Source of the DNA: Archaeoglobaceae archaeon
Lineage (GTDB): Archaea > Halobacteriota > Archaeoglobi > Archaeoglobales > Archaeoglobaceae
Reading direction: 5' to 3'
Assembly: GCA_025059545.1 (NCBI GenBank)
Contig: JANXDJ010000036.1
Span: 1 to 12,911 of the forward strand
DNA length: 12,911 nucleotides
In this document: one piece after another, positions 1 through 6,376 of the stretch
How the letters are laid out: the number at the start of each line of letters is the position of its first letter
Numbering within the stretch: the stretch's first letter is position 1
Notes under the pieces: model-generated
What the model saw: the letters and a program-made list of their open reading frames with translations, nothing else
The model's database searches: none
What the model was told of the DNA's origin: nothing
Program-made: the position numbers and the translations under genes

Positions 1-497
1 GTTGTTATGTTTCTTGGCGGAGCATCGATTTCTGGATTTCTGACGAGCTTGCCTATTTCTTCCATCATAGTTAAGGGTTTATGACCGCTTCTTTCAATAA
101 GATCTGCCAAAATCAAGCTGTTTATAGGATGAACGATGACTTTCTTAGGATTTCTCGCTTTCTCCATTTTAATTTCCTTTACTGCCTCAGAGATCAATGG
201 AAGGAACTCTGACTCGTATTCGATCTGATAAAAGCCAGTTCTCGCTCCTCCTCCACGTTCTGCTCTGCAAACTCTCTTATCTCCAATAGGATATCCTCTC
301 TCTTTTGAAAATAGAAAATAATACTTCTCTCTCATTAGCTCAGCAATTTTGTCTACTTCCTCATCTTCCCCTTCAATTATTGCTCCAAAGCAAGTTTCCT
401 TAACGATCCCATCAAAGCCAGACTCCATGATCTCGAATACCAATTCTTCCGGATTCATTCCCGAATGAGGGGATAAAACGAAATAGCGAACTTTCAT
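1..497 (-). CDS. mmp6: Methanogenesis marker protein 6 fused in frame to marker protein 5 (partial, 3' end outside window)
   Basis: I translated the minus strand from the ATG at 497: 165 codons stay open to the window edge. Residues 1 to about 110 look like marker protein 6, with the KETCFGA stretch (Cys36), a GYPIGDKRVCRA motif (Cys77) followed by glycines, and a C-terminal FLPLISEA segment. Residues about 118-165 look like the N-terminus of marker protein 5, with NSLILADLIERSGHKPL and the IDAPPRNIT segment. From memory these two families are normally separate proteins, so this is a probable fusion. Mmp6 has been linked to the MCR activation machinery; the role of Mmp5 is unknown. The start overlaps the mmp3 stop as ATGA, behind a GGAGGTG Shine-Dalgarno, so translation is probably coupled. 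Met111 (codon at 167-165) has an AAGGA upstream and could serve as an internal start for a separate Mmp5. The family call is firm; the fusion call depends on the reading frame shown here being correct. Confidence 0.82.
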   Translation of the reverse strand, partial: MKVRYFVLSPHSGMNPEELVFEIMESGFDGIVKETCFGAIIEGEDEEVDKIAELMREKYYFLFSKERGYPIGDKRVCRAERGGGARTGFYQIEYESEFLPLISEAVKEIKMEKARNPKKVIVHPINSLILADLIERSGHKPLTMMEEIGKLVRNPEIDAPPRNIT

Positions 498-1984
498 TCT
501 TGCACCTCCATTATGTAGATCTCAGACCCTTCTTTTGCCTCCTTAATGACTTCAAAATTTTCAACAACTTTTCCAACGATGTTTGTTGACTCAAAACGCT
601 CTGCAGTTGGTCCAAAATCCTTACTATCAGTAAATCTAACTCCTATCAATCCCGCATGCTTTCTGGACATATTTGTAACTCCAATATCTCCAGCACTAAC
701 CAAATTCTTTGGAGTGTTCTCAGGGATCAAAGGTTCTTCGAAGGAGACAGTTGTTTTGAATACTACGAGATCCTTCGTTTTAAAGTATACTGGTAGCTTT
801 CCAATTCTCTTACCAACAAGAGAAGTTGCAATCCTGAAATATAGGGCGGTTTTTGGAGCCAATTCATCGAAGATCTTTAACTTCACGATCTTAGAAGGCT
901 TAACACCGACTGTGATCACTTCTCCTCTTGAGAAAGCCTCAAAAGTTGTTTCAGGGATCTGAGAGATTACTATATCCTCATCTTGAGCTTCTCCCTCCCT
1001 AATCTGTTTCAAACCATTTTTAGCGAGAAAAGCTTCTGCTTCTGCTTGAGTTAAGCCAATTAGGTCAATTCTACTTGGATTTGTGACTATCTTTATCTTG
1101 TCTCCCTTTTGAGCCACTTCTAATAGTTCTACACCGCTTTCAACAAAGCCTACAACAGAGTGGTCTCTGTGGGGCATCCGATCTTTAAGGTAAAAGTAAA
1201 TATCTCCCGCATTCTTTCCGTTTCTTCTTATAGTGACAGCCCCTCTAATTCTTTTTTCTGGATTTTCCTCCCCAATTTTTAACCCTTTTATGCCATTGAA
1301 TCTGATAAAAGTTTTTGTGAGCTCCTCCACGTTGCGATTTTTCTCGAGAACTGTCATAGCATATTCTGAAGCAGAAGGATTATCTTTTTTCAGATTTAAA
1401 ATAACTTGAGAGTAGATCTCGTCCCCTTCAAGAAGCTTTTCATCCAAACTTGCTCTTACTTTAACCCCTCCCAAATCCCCTCTACCAAAAACTGGCTCAA
1501 TTTTTTCAATCTTCTCTCCAATCTCGAGCGATCTCAGAACTTCAAAACCCTCTATGACCCTTGCAACCACTCCGTCTGCGCTCGAGCAATGGGTAAGTGG
1601 ATATCGAGTCACTGCAAACATCAAAAAAGCGCTCTCCATGCTACCGCCTGCAAAACTCAAAATGACTTCGCCAGGCTCATACTCATGGCTGATGGTTGAG
1701 CATTTCAAATTACAGGAAAAAGGACCAAATGCAATAACTCTTTTAGTCCTCCAAGCTATTTCTAACTCCTGAATCTTGTCCTCAATAGCTTTCCATAGTT
1801 CCTGATTTTCTATTTTTAAAGTCAAGCTTCCCTTTCCAATTTGAAACTTAAAAGTGTCCGCTCTTTTCTCATGATCTTTTTTCCCTCGAACTATAACAAC
1901 AAGGCTGTCTTCGTAGGGTAAAAGATCTTTAAGCATCGCATTCTGAGGGACATCAAATTCTTTTCCGTTAAGCTTGACCTTCAT
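494..1984 (-). CDS. mmp3: Methanogenesis marker protein 3 (cyclophilin-like multidomain protein)
   Basis: A 496-residue protein that I recognise as methanogenesis marker 3 (UPF0288 type). Mmp3 has been reported as a partner of McrC, other marker proteins and component A2 in the complex that activates methyl-CoM reductase. Visible layout: a small ubiquitin/ThiS-like N-terminus (residues 1-60, starting MKVKLNGKEFDVP); a first cyclophilin-like block (about 80-165); a second (about 205-300, with GAVTIRRNGKNAGDIYFY); a PASTA-like segment (about 305-362, DLIGLTQAEAEAFLAKNGL); and a third cyclophilin-like block (about 366-496, with ELAPKTALYFR, IGVTN and TNIVGKV). Cysteines are at 91, 95 and 133. 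The frame stays open upstream to a TTG at 2083, but the ATG at 1984 gives the expected N-terminus and lies just downstream of a TATA box, so the transcript is probably nearly leaderless. It is divergent from atwA and is followed by the mmp6-mmp5 frame with an ATGA overlap. Confidence 0.88.
   Translation of the reverse strand: MKVKLNGKEFDVPQNAMLKDLLPYEDSLVVIVRGKKDHEKRADTFKFQIGKGSLTLKIENQELWKAIEDKIQELEIAWRTKRVIAFGPFSCNLKCSTISHEYEPGEVILSFAGGSMESAFLMFAVTRYPLTHCSSADGVVARVIEGFEVLRSLEIGEKIEKIEPVFGRGDLGGVKVRASLDEKLLEGDEIYSQVILNLKKDNPSASEYAMTVLEKNRNVEELTKTFIRFNGIKGLKIGEENPEKRIRGAVTIRRNGKNAGDIYFYLKDRMPHRDHSVVGFVESGVELLEVAQKGDKIKIVTNPSRIDLIGLTQAEAEAFLAKNGLKQIREGEAQDEDIVISQIPETTFEAFSRGEVITVGVKPSKIVKLKIFDELAPKTALYFRIATSLVGKRIGKLPVYFKTKDLVVFKTTVSFEEPLIPENTPKNLVSAGDIGVTNMSRKHAGLIGVRFTDSKDFGPTAERFESTNIVGKVVENFEVIKEAKEGSEIYIMEVQE
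503..509 (-). promoter_or_regulatory. Shine-Dalgarno GGAGGTG for the mmp6-mmp5 frame
   Basis: The minus strand reads GGAGGTG, then five bases, then the ATG at 497. It lies within the last codons of mmp3 and supports both the start chosen for the mmp6-mmp5 frame and translational coupling to mmp3. Confidence 0.7.
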
Positions 1985-2007
1985 GTATGTCGAATTTAGC
2001 AACTTAG

Positions 2008-2031
2008 TATTTAATATATTCGATTTTTTTA
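2008..2031 (-). promoter_or_regulatory. BRE/TATA promoter of the mmp3 operon
   Basis: On the minus strand an A-rich BRE-like run (complement of 2021-2031) leads into AATATATTAAATA (complement of 2008-2020). Its centre near 2014 is about 30 bases upstream of the mmp3 ATG at 1984. With the usual archaeal TATA-to-start distance of about 25 bases, the transcript would begin within a few bases of the start codon. No Shine-Dalgarno is present, which fits a leaderless message. Confidence 0.55.
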
Positions 2032-2073
2032 CTCTCCTTTCTATCGCAATGTAGCTTAATAAGGTGAGGGAAA

Positions 2074-2093
2074 AATTTAGCAAATGATAAATA
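2074..2093 (+). promoter_or_regulatory. Candidate TATA region for atwA
   Basis: Two AT-rich TATA-like stretches, AAATTTAG (from about 2073) and GATAAATA (2086-2093), lie upstream of the Shine-Dalgarno at 2120. Either would start transcription at roughly 2100-2117. That leaves the ATG at 2084 at or upstream of the transcript start and favours translation from the TTG at 2132. The TATA match is modest. Confidence 0.3.
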
Positions 2094-2119
2094 CTTCCTC
2101 GATAATTCCTTCTGGCACT

Positions 2120-2127
2120 GGAGGTGG
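2120..2127 (+). promoter_or_regulatory. Shine-Dalgarno GGAGGTGG deciding the atwA start
   Basis: GGAGGTGG is followed by four bases (AAAC) and then TTG at 2132, in frame with the atwA ATPase domains. The upstream in-frame ATG at 2084 has no comparable ribosome binding site. Confidence 0.65.
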
Positions 2128-2131
2128 AAAC

Positions 2132-3865
2132 TTGACGGAAGAGATCATTCGCTTAGAAGGAGTTTCAAAAAAATTTGGCGATCATTTTACTCTCAAAAAC
2201 ATCAATTTAAAAATAAAAGAGGGTGAAACCCTCGGAATAATTGGAGTAAGTGGAAGTGGAAAGTCGGTGCTTATTCACATCATAAGAGGGTATAAAGACT
2301 ATGAACCAACCGAGGGGAGGGTTTTATACATCATTTCACTCTGTAAAAATTGTTACTGGGTGGATTTACCGAGCAAAGATGGTCAAAGTTGTCCAAGATG
2401 TGGAGAAGTGCTTCAGAAGGTAGAATTAGATATTTGGAGGATCGAAGACAAAGAACTCTCCTCTACAATAAAAAGGAGAGTTGGAATAATGCTACAAAGG
2501 ACTTTTGCTCTTTTCAGCGAAAAATCCGCACTCGAGAACGTGATGGAAGCGATTTCTAGTTCTGAAATAGAGCCAAAGTTATCCTTTGGAACTACAAGTA
2601 GAAGAGACTTGCTTGAAAGGGCTAAGTATGCAAACAATATCGTTAATAGAGCGGTAGAACTGCTCAAAGCGGTAAATTTGAGTCATAGAATGCTTACGAT
2701 AGCGAGAGATCTTAGCGGTGGAGAAAAGCAGAGAGTAATCCTTGCAAGACAGATCGCACTGGATCCGATTCTACTGTTGGCAGATGAACCGACTGGAACG
2801 CTGGATCCAGAAAACACGAGGGTGATTTTGGAGACGCTTAGAAAATACATAAAGAACGAGAAAAAGACTCTTATCCTTACTTCACACATTCCGGAGATCA
2901 TCCAAAAACTCTCAGATAGAGTAGTTTGGCTTGACAAAGGAGAAATAATTGCGGAAGGAAAGCCTAAAGAGCTCATAACGAAATTCTTGGAGCAAGTAAG
3001 CTTAGAAGAGTTAAAAACAGAAGTTAAACTCGAAGAAGAGCTTCTAAAGATCAAAGACGTGAAGAAATACTACTACTCTGTCACAAGAGGTGTGGTTAAA
3101 GCGGTAGACGGAGTATCATTTGAAGTTAAAGAAGGGGAGATCTTTGGAATCCTCGGACCAAGTGGTTCTGGAAAGACAACTTTGTCGAGGATCATAGCGG
3201 GAATTGCAGAAGTTACAAGTGGGGAGGTATTTGTTAGAATTGGTGACGAATGGATCGACATGAGAACCCCTGGAATTACGGGAAGGGGTAGGGCGACACC
3301 TTACATAGGGATCTTACATCAAGAATATAGCCTTTATCCACATAGAACTGTTCTCGACAATCTTACAGACTGCATTAGTCTTGATTTGCCTTCAGAATTT
3401 GCAAGAATAAGAGCGATCGATATTCTTACGAGTATAGGCTTCGATGAAAGAGAAGCGGAGAGTATTTTAGCAAAATACCCTGATGAGTTGAGCGAAGGGC
3501 AAAGACATAGGGTTGCATTGGCTCAGGTAATGATCAGAGAACCGAGGATTCTCATCCTCGACGAGCCTTCTGGAACAATGGATCCTATAACAAAGCTGGA
3601 GGTTGCAAAGACACTAAGCAGAGTGAGAAAAGAGTTTAAAACGACGATCTTGATCATCTCACACGACATGCAATTCACAAAGCTGACATGCGACCGTGTT
3701 GCAATAATGCTTAACGGAAAGCTTGAGGGTGTTGGTTCCGCAGAGGAGATGATCAAAAAGCTTAAGGAGCTTGAATTGAAATTCTCTGAACCTATGGAGA
3801 TAAGTGCTCCAGCAGAGGAAACTGGAATGTTGCAAAATATAGACAAAAGTAGTTGTGGTGTTTAA
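2132..3865 (+). CDS. atwA: Methyl-coenzyme M reductase activation component A2 (tandem ABC ATPase)
   Basis: A cytoplasmic twin ABC ATPase without membrane segments. Component A2 supplies the ATP-driven step that helps reduce MCR's F430 nickel to active Ni(I). Residues counted from the TTG start (578 aa). First domain: Walker A GVSGSGKS at 38-45, signature LSGGE at 194-198, Walker B ending LLADEP near 220, H-loop His252. Second domain: Walker A GPSGSGKT at 342-349, Q-loop Gln397, signature LSEGQ at 453-457, Walker B ILILDEP at 473-479, His511. A four-cysteine zinc-ribbon-like insert (Cys71, 74, 87, 90) sits between Walker A and the Q-loop of the first domain, which fits the A2 family rather than an ordinary transporter ATPase. 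An in-frame ATG at 2084 would add 16 residues, but the TTG has the strong Shine-Dalgarno. It is divergent from mmp3, and its stop overlaps the stop of the convergent regulator gene. Confidence 0.9.
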   Translation: MTEEIIRLEGVSKKFGDHFTLKNINLKIKEGETLGIIGVSGSGKSVLIHIIRGYKDYEPTEGRVLYIISLCKNCYWVDLPSKDGQSCPRCGEVLQKVELDIWRIEDKELSSTIKRRVGIMLQRTFALFSEKSALENVMEAISSSEIEPKLSFGTTSRRDLLERAKYANNIVNRAVELLKAVNLSHRMLTIARDLSGGEKQRVILARQIALDPILLLADEPTGTLDPENTRVILETLRKYIKNEKKTLILTSHIPEIIQKLSDRVVWLDKGEIIAEGKPKELITKFLEQVSLEELKTEVKLEEELLKIKDVKKYYYSVTRGVVKAVDGVSFEVKEGEIFGILGPSGSGKTTLSRIIAGIAEVTSGEVFVRIGDEWIDMRTPGITGRGRATPYIGILHQEYSLYPHRTVLDNLTDCISLDLPSEFARIRAIDILTSIGFDEREAESILAKYPDELSEGQRHRVALAQVMIREPRILILDEPSGTMDPITKLEVAKTLSRVRKEFKTTILIISHDMQFTKLTCDRVAIMLNGKLEGVGSAEEMIKKLKELELKFSEPMEISAPAEETGMLQNIDKSSCGV

Positions 3866-4383
3866 GGTTTTCTAAAACTCTTTTTAGCTGCAATTTTGAT
3901 CGACTCAACTAAATCGCTTTTAGGGATAATCGTAACGATTGGCACATTCAGAATTTTCTCAAGCACTGGACTTAGAATTGGGGCACAAACAATTGCTTTT
4001 GCCCCATCTTTCTCAGCCTTAACTGCGGAAACTATGGCTTCGTCGAAAGAATTGGCAGGATATTCCTTAACTCTGATCTTTCTATCCCCTGTTTCGACTT
4101 CGTAGCTTGTAAGCTGGTTTAATGCAGATCTTGAAGCTATTACCGCTATGAAATCTTCAGAATTTCTCGAAAACTTTGCTATAGTCTCCGCTATTTTTCT
4201 TAAAGTGCTTAAATTTGGTTCTCTATCGCCAGATAGAAGTTTGTAGATCGTGCTTTGTGAGATTTTTGCTTCTTTAGCAAAATCCTTTAGGCTCATTTTC
4301 AGATCCCTTTTTACAATTTCTTCAAGTCTCTTGCCGAAATTCTCGCTGAAAATGAGTGATGCGATCAAGCTGTTGAGATCCAT
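3862..4383 (-). CDS. HTH (XRE/Cro-like) transcriptional regulator with small C-terminal sensing-type domain
   Basis: A 173-residue protein. Residues about 15-70 form a lambda-repressor-type helix-turn-helix: SLKDFAKEAKISQSTIYKLL is the DNA-binding core, followed by a stretch typical of the fourth and fifth helices. Residues about 100-170 form an alpha/beta domain containing DEAIVSAVKAEKDGAKAIVCAP. It resembles archaeal predicted regulators of the COG1709 kind, an assignment from memory with moderate certainty; its ligand, if any, is unknown. Both ends are informative. Its stop shares TTAA with the atwA stop (convergent overlap of four bases). Its start faces the ABC importer operon across 167 bases that hold two perfect palindromes. 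I infer that it regulates itself and the importer, possibly in response to coenzyme M, sulfonate or sulfur supply. No Shine-Dalgarno precedes the ATG, so initiation may be leaderless or short-leader. Confidence 0.75.
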   Translation of the reverse strand: MDLNSLIASLIFSENFGKRLEEIVKRDLKMSLKDFAKEAKISQSTIYKLLSGDREPNLSTLRKIAETIAKFSRNSEDFIAVIASRSALNQLTSYEVETGDRKIRVKEYPANSFDEAIVSAVKAEKDGAKAIVCAPILSPVLEKILNVPIVTIIPKSDLVESIKIAAKKSFRKP

Positions 4384-4419
4384 GAATACGGTAAAGGAAC
4401 ATGCACATAAATTTTTGCC

Positions 4420-4434
4420 TACTTATAATAAGTA
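4420..4434. promoter_or_regulatory. Perfect palindrome TACTTAT-a-ATAAGTA overlapping the regulator promoter
   Basis: Seven-base arms around a single central base, read directly from the sequence. Its centre (4427) lies about 44 bases upstream of the regulator ATG. The minus-strand TTATTATA within it is a fair TATA box for a short-leader transcript. A repressor bound here would block that promoter, so autoregulation is a reasonable inference. AT-rich palindromes also arise by chance. Confidence 0.45.
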
Positions 4435-4468
4435 TTTGCACAATAAGGATATATTTAATCTAAAAACT

Positions 4469-4480
4469 TCCTAATTAGGA
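4469..4480. promoter_or_regulatory. Perfect palindrome TCCTAATTAGGA between the divergent promoters
   Basis: A twelve-base perfect palindrome roughly midway between the regulator and importer start codons, about 20 to 30 bases upstream of the importer's likely BRE/TATA element. This is a usual place for an archaeal activator or repressor site. The binding protein is unknown; the adjacent HTH protein is the obvious candidate. Confidence 0.4.
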
Positions 4481-4498
4481 TAAAATAGCAGTAGAAAT

Positions 4499-4514
4499 GG
4501 AAAAAGTTATATGA
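4499..4514 (+). promoter_or_regulatory. BRE/TATA promoter of the importer operon
   Basis: An A-rich BRE-like run is followed by GTTATATG. The TATA centre near 4509 predicts a transcript start around 4534, leaving a leader of about 16 bases that just includes the Shine-Dalgarno at 4538-4546. The alternative GATATATTTAA at about 4448-4458 would give a longer leader. Confidence 0.4.
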
Positions 4515-4537
4515 AAATTCGCCAGAAGTAGACCAGA

Positions 4538-4546
4538 AGGAGGTGA
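4538..4546 (+). promoter_or_regulatory. Shine-Dalgarno AGGAGGTGA of the binding-protein gene
   Basis: A nine-base match to the archaeal 16S rRNA 3' end complement, four bases before the ATG at 4551. It fixes the start of the binding protein and suggests strong translation. Confidence 0.75.
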
Positions 4547-4550
4547 GAGA

Positions 4551-5588
4551 ATGAATGGTAGAGTGTATTTCGTGTTCGCAACAATTGCTTTGGTGACCGC
4601 ATTTGCCTTATGCGTAACACAGGAAAAACCGAGTGAGACAAAAGTGCAAGAGATAAAAGTGAGCTACCAACCGAGCTGGCATCACACCGCTTTGTTTGTG
4701 ATCATCGAAAAGGGTTGGGATGAGAAAGTCCTTGGAGCTAAATTCAAAACAACCTCTTTCCCCTCTGGACCACCTCAAATGGAGGCTTTTGCTGCTGGAG
4801 AACATGAAGTAGCCTATGTTGGCGCAGCACCACCCTTGTCTTTGTTTTCAAAAGGTTTCGATGCTAAAATCGTCGCGGTAGCCAATACAGAGGGTTCTTC
4901 ACTTGTAGCAGTTCCAGGGGTTGAATACAATGGCGCAAAATCAATTGAAGGTAAAAAGATCATGACCTTCCCACCAGGCTCAGTGCAGCATACAATGCTA
5001 ATGAAGTGGCTCAAAGACAATGGAGTGGACTTATCTAAGGTAGAAGTTAAATCAGGCGGACCAGAAGAAATAAGAGAAGCTCTCAAGGCTAAAGCTATCG
5101 ATTTCGGATTCGTTCCTGATCCAACTGGATACGTGGCGGAGATCGAGGGTTATGGAAAGATCGTTGCAACCTCACCAGACATAATTCCGAACCATCCATG
5201 TTGCATAGTTCTCATGAGGGGGGACTTAATGAAAGAAAACAGAGAAATTGCAGTGAAAATAATAGCTTTGCACATAATTGCGAGCGAATTCGCAAAGGAT
5301 CCGAAGAACAAGGAGGAAGTAAAGAAAATCCTTATAAAGTGGTTGAACGTAAAGGAGAGTGTTGCAGATACTTATCCTGGTTCAACAAATCTCCAGACAG
5401 ATCCAAGGATTAAGGAGTGGATAGAGGGACTTGATATGCTCTGTGAGGCTCAATATCAGCTAAAAATAACTAAGGATACCTCAGGAAATCCAGTTAGAGT
5501 TAAACCGGAGAACGTTGTGGATCCAAGCTTATACGAAGAAGCTCTGAAGTTGGTGCCGAAGATAAAGAAGGACTTGGGATTGCAATGA
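4551..5588 (+). CDS. ABC transporter substrate-binding protein, nitrate/sulfonate/taurine (NMT1/TauA/SsuA-like) family
   Basis: A 345-residue extracytoplasmic binding protein, probably membrane-anchored. A hydrophobic N-terminal segment (about 5-20) ends in FALC with Cys21, then a polar linker. This resembles a lipoprotein signal, but Leu at position -1 is atypical for a lipobox. The mature part has the SsuA/TauA-type fold signature: the SYQPSWHHTALFVIIEKGW region (38-56) near the ligand site, GPPQMEAFAAGEHEVAYVGAAPPL (73-96), IEGKKIMTFPPGS (132-144) and FGFVPDPTGY (185-194). A vicinal cysteine pair (217-218, in NHPCC) is notable. It is the first gene of an importer operon and overlaps the permease gene as ATGA. 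The family includes importers of taurine, alkanesulfonates, nitrate and thiamine precursors, and sequence alone does not separate them. Position among MCR cofactor and activation genes makes coenzyme M or another sulfonate a plausible substrate, by inference only. Confidence 0.82.
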   Translation: MNGRVYFVFATIALVTAFALCVTQEKPSETKVQEIKVSYQPSWHHTALFVIIEKGWDEKVLGAKFKTTSFPSGPPQMEAFAAGEHEVAYVGAAPPLSLFSKGFDAKIVAVANTEGSSLVAVPGVEYNGAKSIEGKKIMTFPPGSVQHTMLMKWLKDNGVDLSKVEVKSGGPEEIREALKAKAIDFGFVPDPTGYVAEIEGYGKIVATSPDIIPNHPCCIVLMRGDLMKENREIAVKIIALHIIASEFAKDPKNKEEVKKILIKWLNVKESVADTYPGSTNLQTDPRIKEWIEGLDMLCEAQYQLKITKDTSGNPVRVKPENVVDPSLYEEALKLVPKIKKDLGLQ

Positions 5589-6376
5589 AGAAAGATTTTT
5601 TTATTTTCTTTATTTCAATCGGATTGTTTCTTGTAATCTGGGAGGCTTATTACTGGTTCTTTATCAAAAATCCCTTTGTTCTAGCTCCTCCTTCTGATGT
5701 TCTCATAACTTTCTCACAACTTGTAATTGGAGATCCGAAATTTGCTGAGAGTGGATTTTACATTCCTACTGACATGCTTTACAGTCTTTATCATTATGTT
5801 CTTGGCTTTGCTTCTGCTATCCTTGTCGGCTTTTCAGTTGGACTTATTGCGGGATGGTCAAAAACTGTTGAGAGGTTTCTATATCCTCTCATAGAGCTCA
5901 TCCGACCTATCCCGCCAATAGCGTGGATCCCAATAGCGATCCTACTTCTAAAGCTCACTCACACCGCAGCGGCGTTCATAATCTTCATAGGTGCAGTTTT
6001 TCCGATCTTGCTCAATACGATGTATGGCGTCTCCTCAGTTGAGAGAAAATACGTAGAAGCTGCATTGACGCTTGGAGCTACAAAGACGAGTGTCATGTTA
6101 AGAAAAGTGATCATTCCAGCATCTATACCCGCTTTTTTCACTGGCTTAAGAGTTGGTTCAGGAGTTGCATGGATGTGCGTAGTTGCAGCAGAGCTTTTTG
6201 GTGTCTCTCAGTTTGGTTTGGGTTACAAAATACAGCTTGCAAGGCTATATCATTCCCCTGATGTTGTCATATCGTATATGCTCGCCATAGGGATCATCGG
6301 TTTGATCCTCGATAGAATTTATAGAGCGATGGGAAATCGTTTGTTGAAGTGGAGGAGGGGGTTCGTGGTTGAGTGA
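5585..6376 (+). CDS. ABC transporter permease, nitrate/sulfonate/taurine (TauC/SsuC-like) type
   Basis: A 263-residue integral membrane protein with about six hydrophobic segments: near 5-27, 66-90, 111-122, 126-145, 183-205 and 229-243. The EAA coupling loop lies at about 158-180 (EAALTLGATKTSVMLRKVII, with the conserved glycine), where the ATPase docks. The RPIPPIAWIPIAILLL stretch (107-122) is typical of the SsuC/TauC/NrtB permeases of the BPD_transp_1 family. Length is normal for the family. Its ATG overlaps the binding-protein stop as ATGA, and its end overlaps the ATPase gene by eight bases, so the three subunits are translationally coupled. It presumably works as a homodimer with two copies of the ATPase. 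Confidence 0.88.
   Translation: MKKDFFIFFISIGLFLVIWEAYYWFFIKNPFVLAPPSDVLITFSQLVIGDPKFAESGFYIPTDMLYSLYHYVLGFASAILVGFSVGLIAGWSKTVERFLYPLIELIRPIPPIAWIPIAILLLKLTHTAAAFIIFIGAVFPILLNTMYGVSSVERKYVEAALTLGATKTSVMLRKVIIPASIPAFFTGLRVGSGVAWMCVVAAELFGVSQFGLGYKIQLARLYHSPDVVISYMLAIGIIGLILDRIYRAMGNRLLKWRRGFVVE

Noticed and set aside
546..962. 138-residue plus-strand open frame opposite mmp3
   Set aside because: It covers the most conserved cyclophilin-like region of Mmp3 in antisense and has no family resemblance.
1985..2083. N-terminal extension of mmp3 to a TTG at 2083
   Set aside because: The extra 33 residues do not resemble the family N-terminus, they overlap the mmp3 promoter, and the ATG at 1984 fits the TATA position.
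2683..3054. 123-residue minus-strand open frame inside atwA
   Set aside because: Antisense to conserved ABC ATPase motifs; Ser-rich composition is typical of a complementary-strand artefact.
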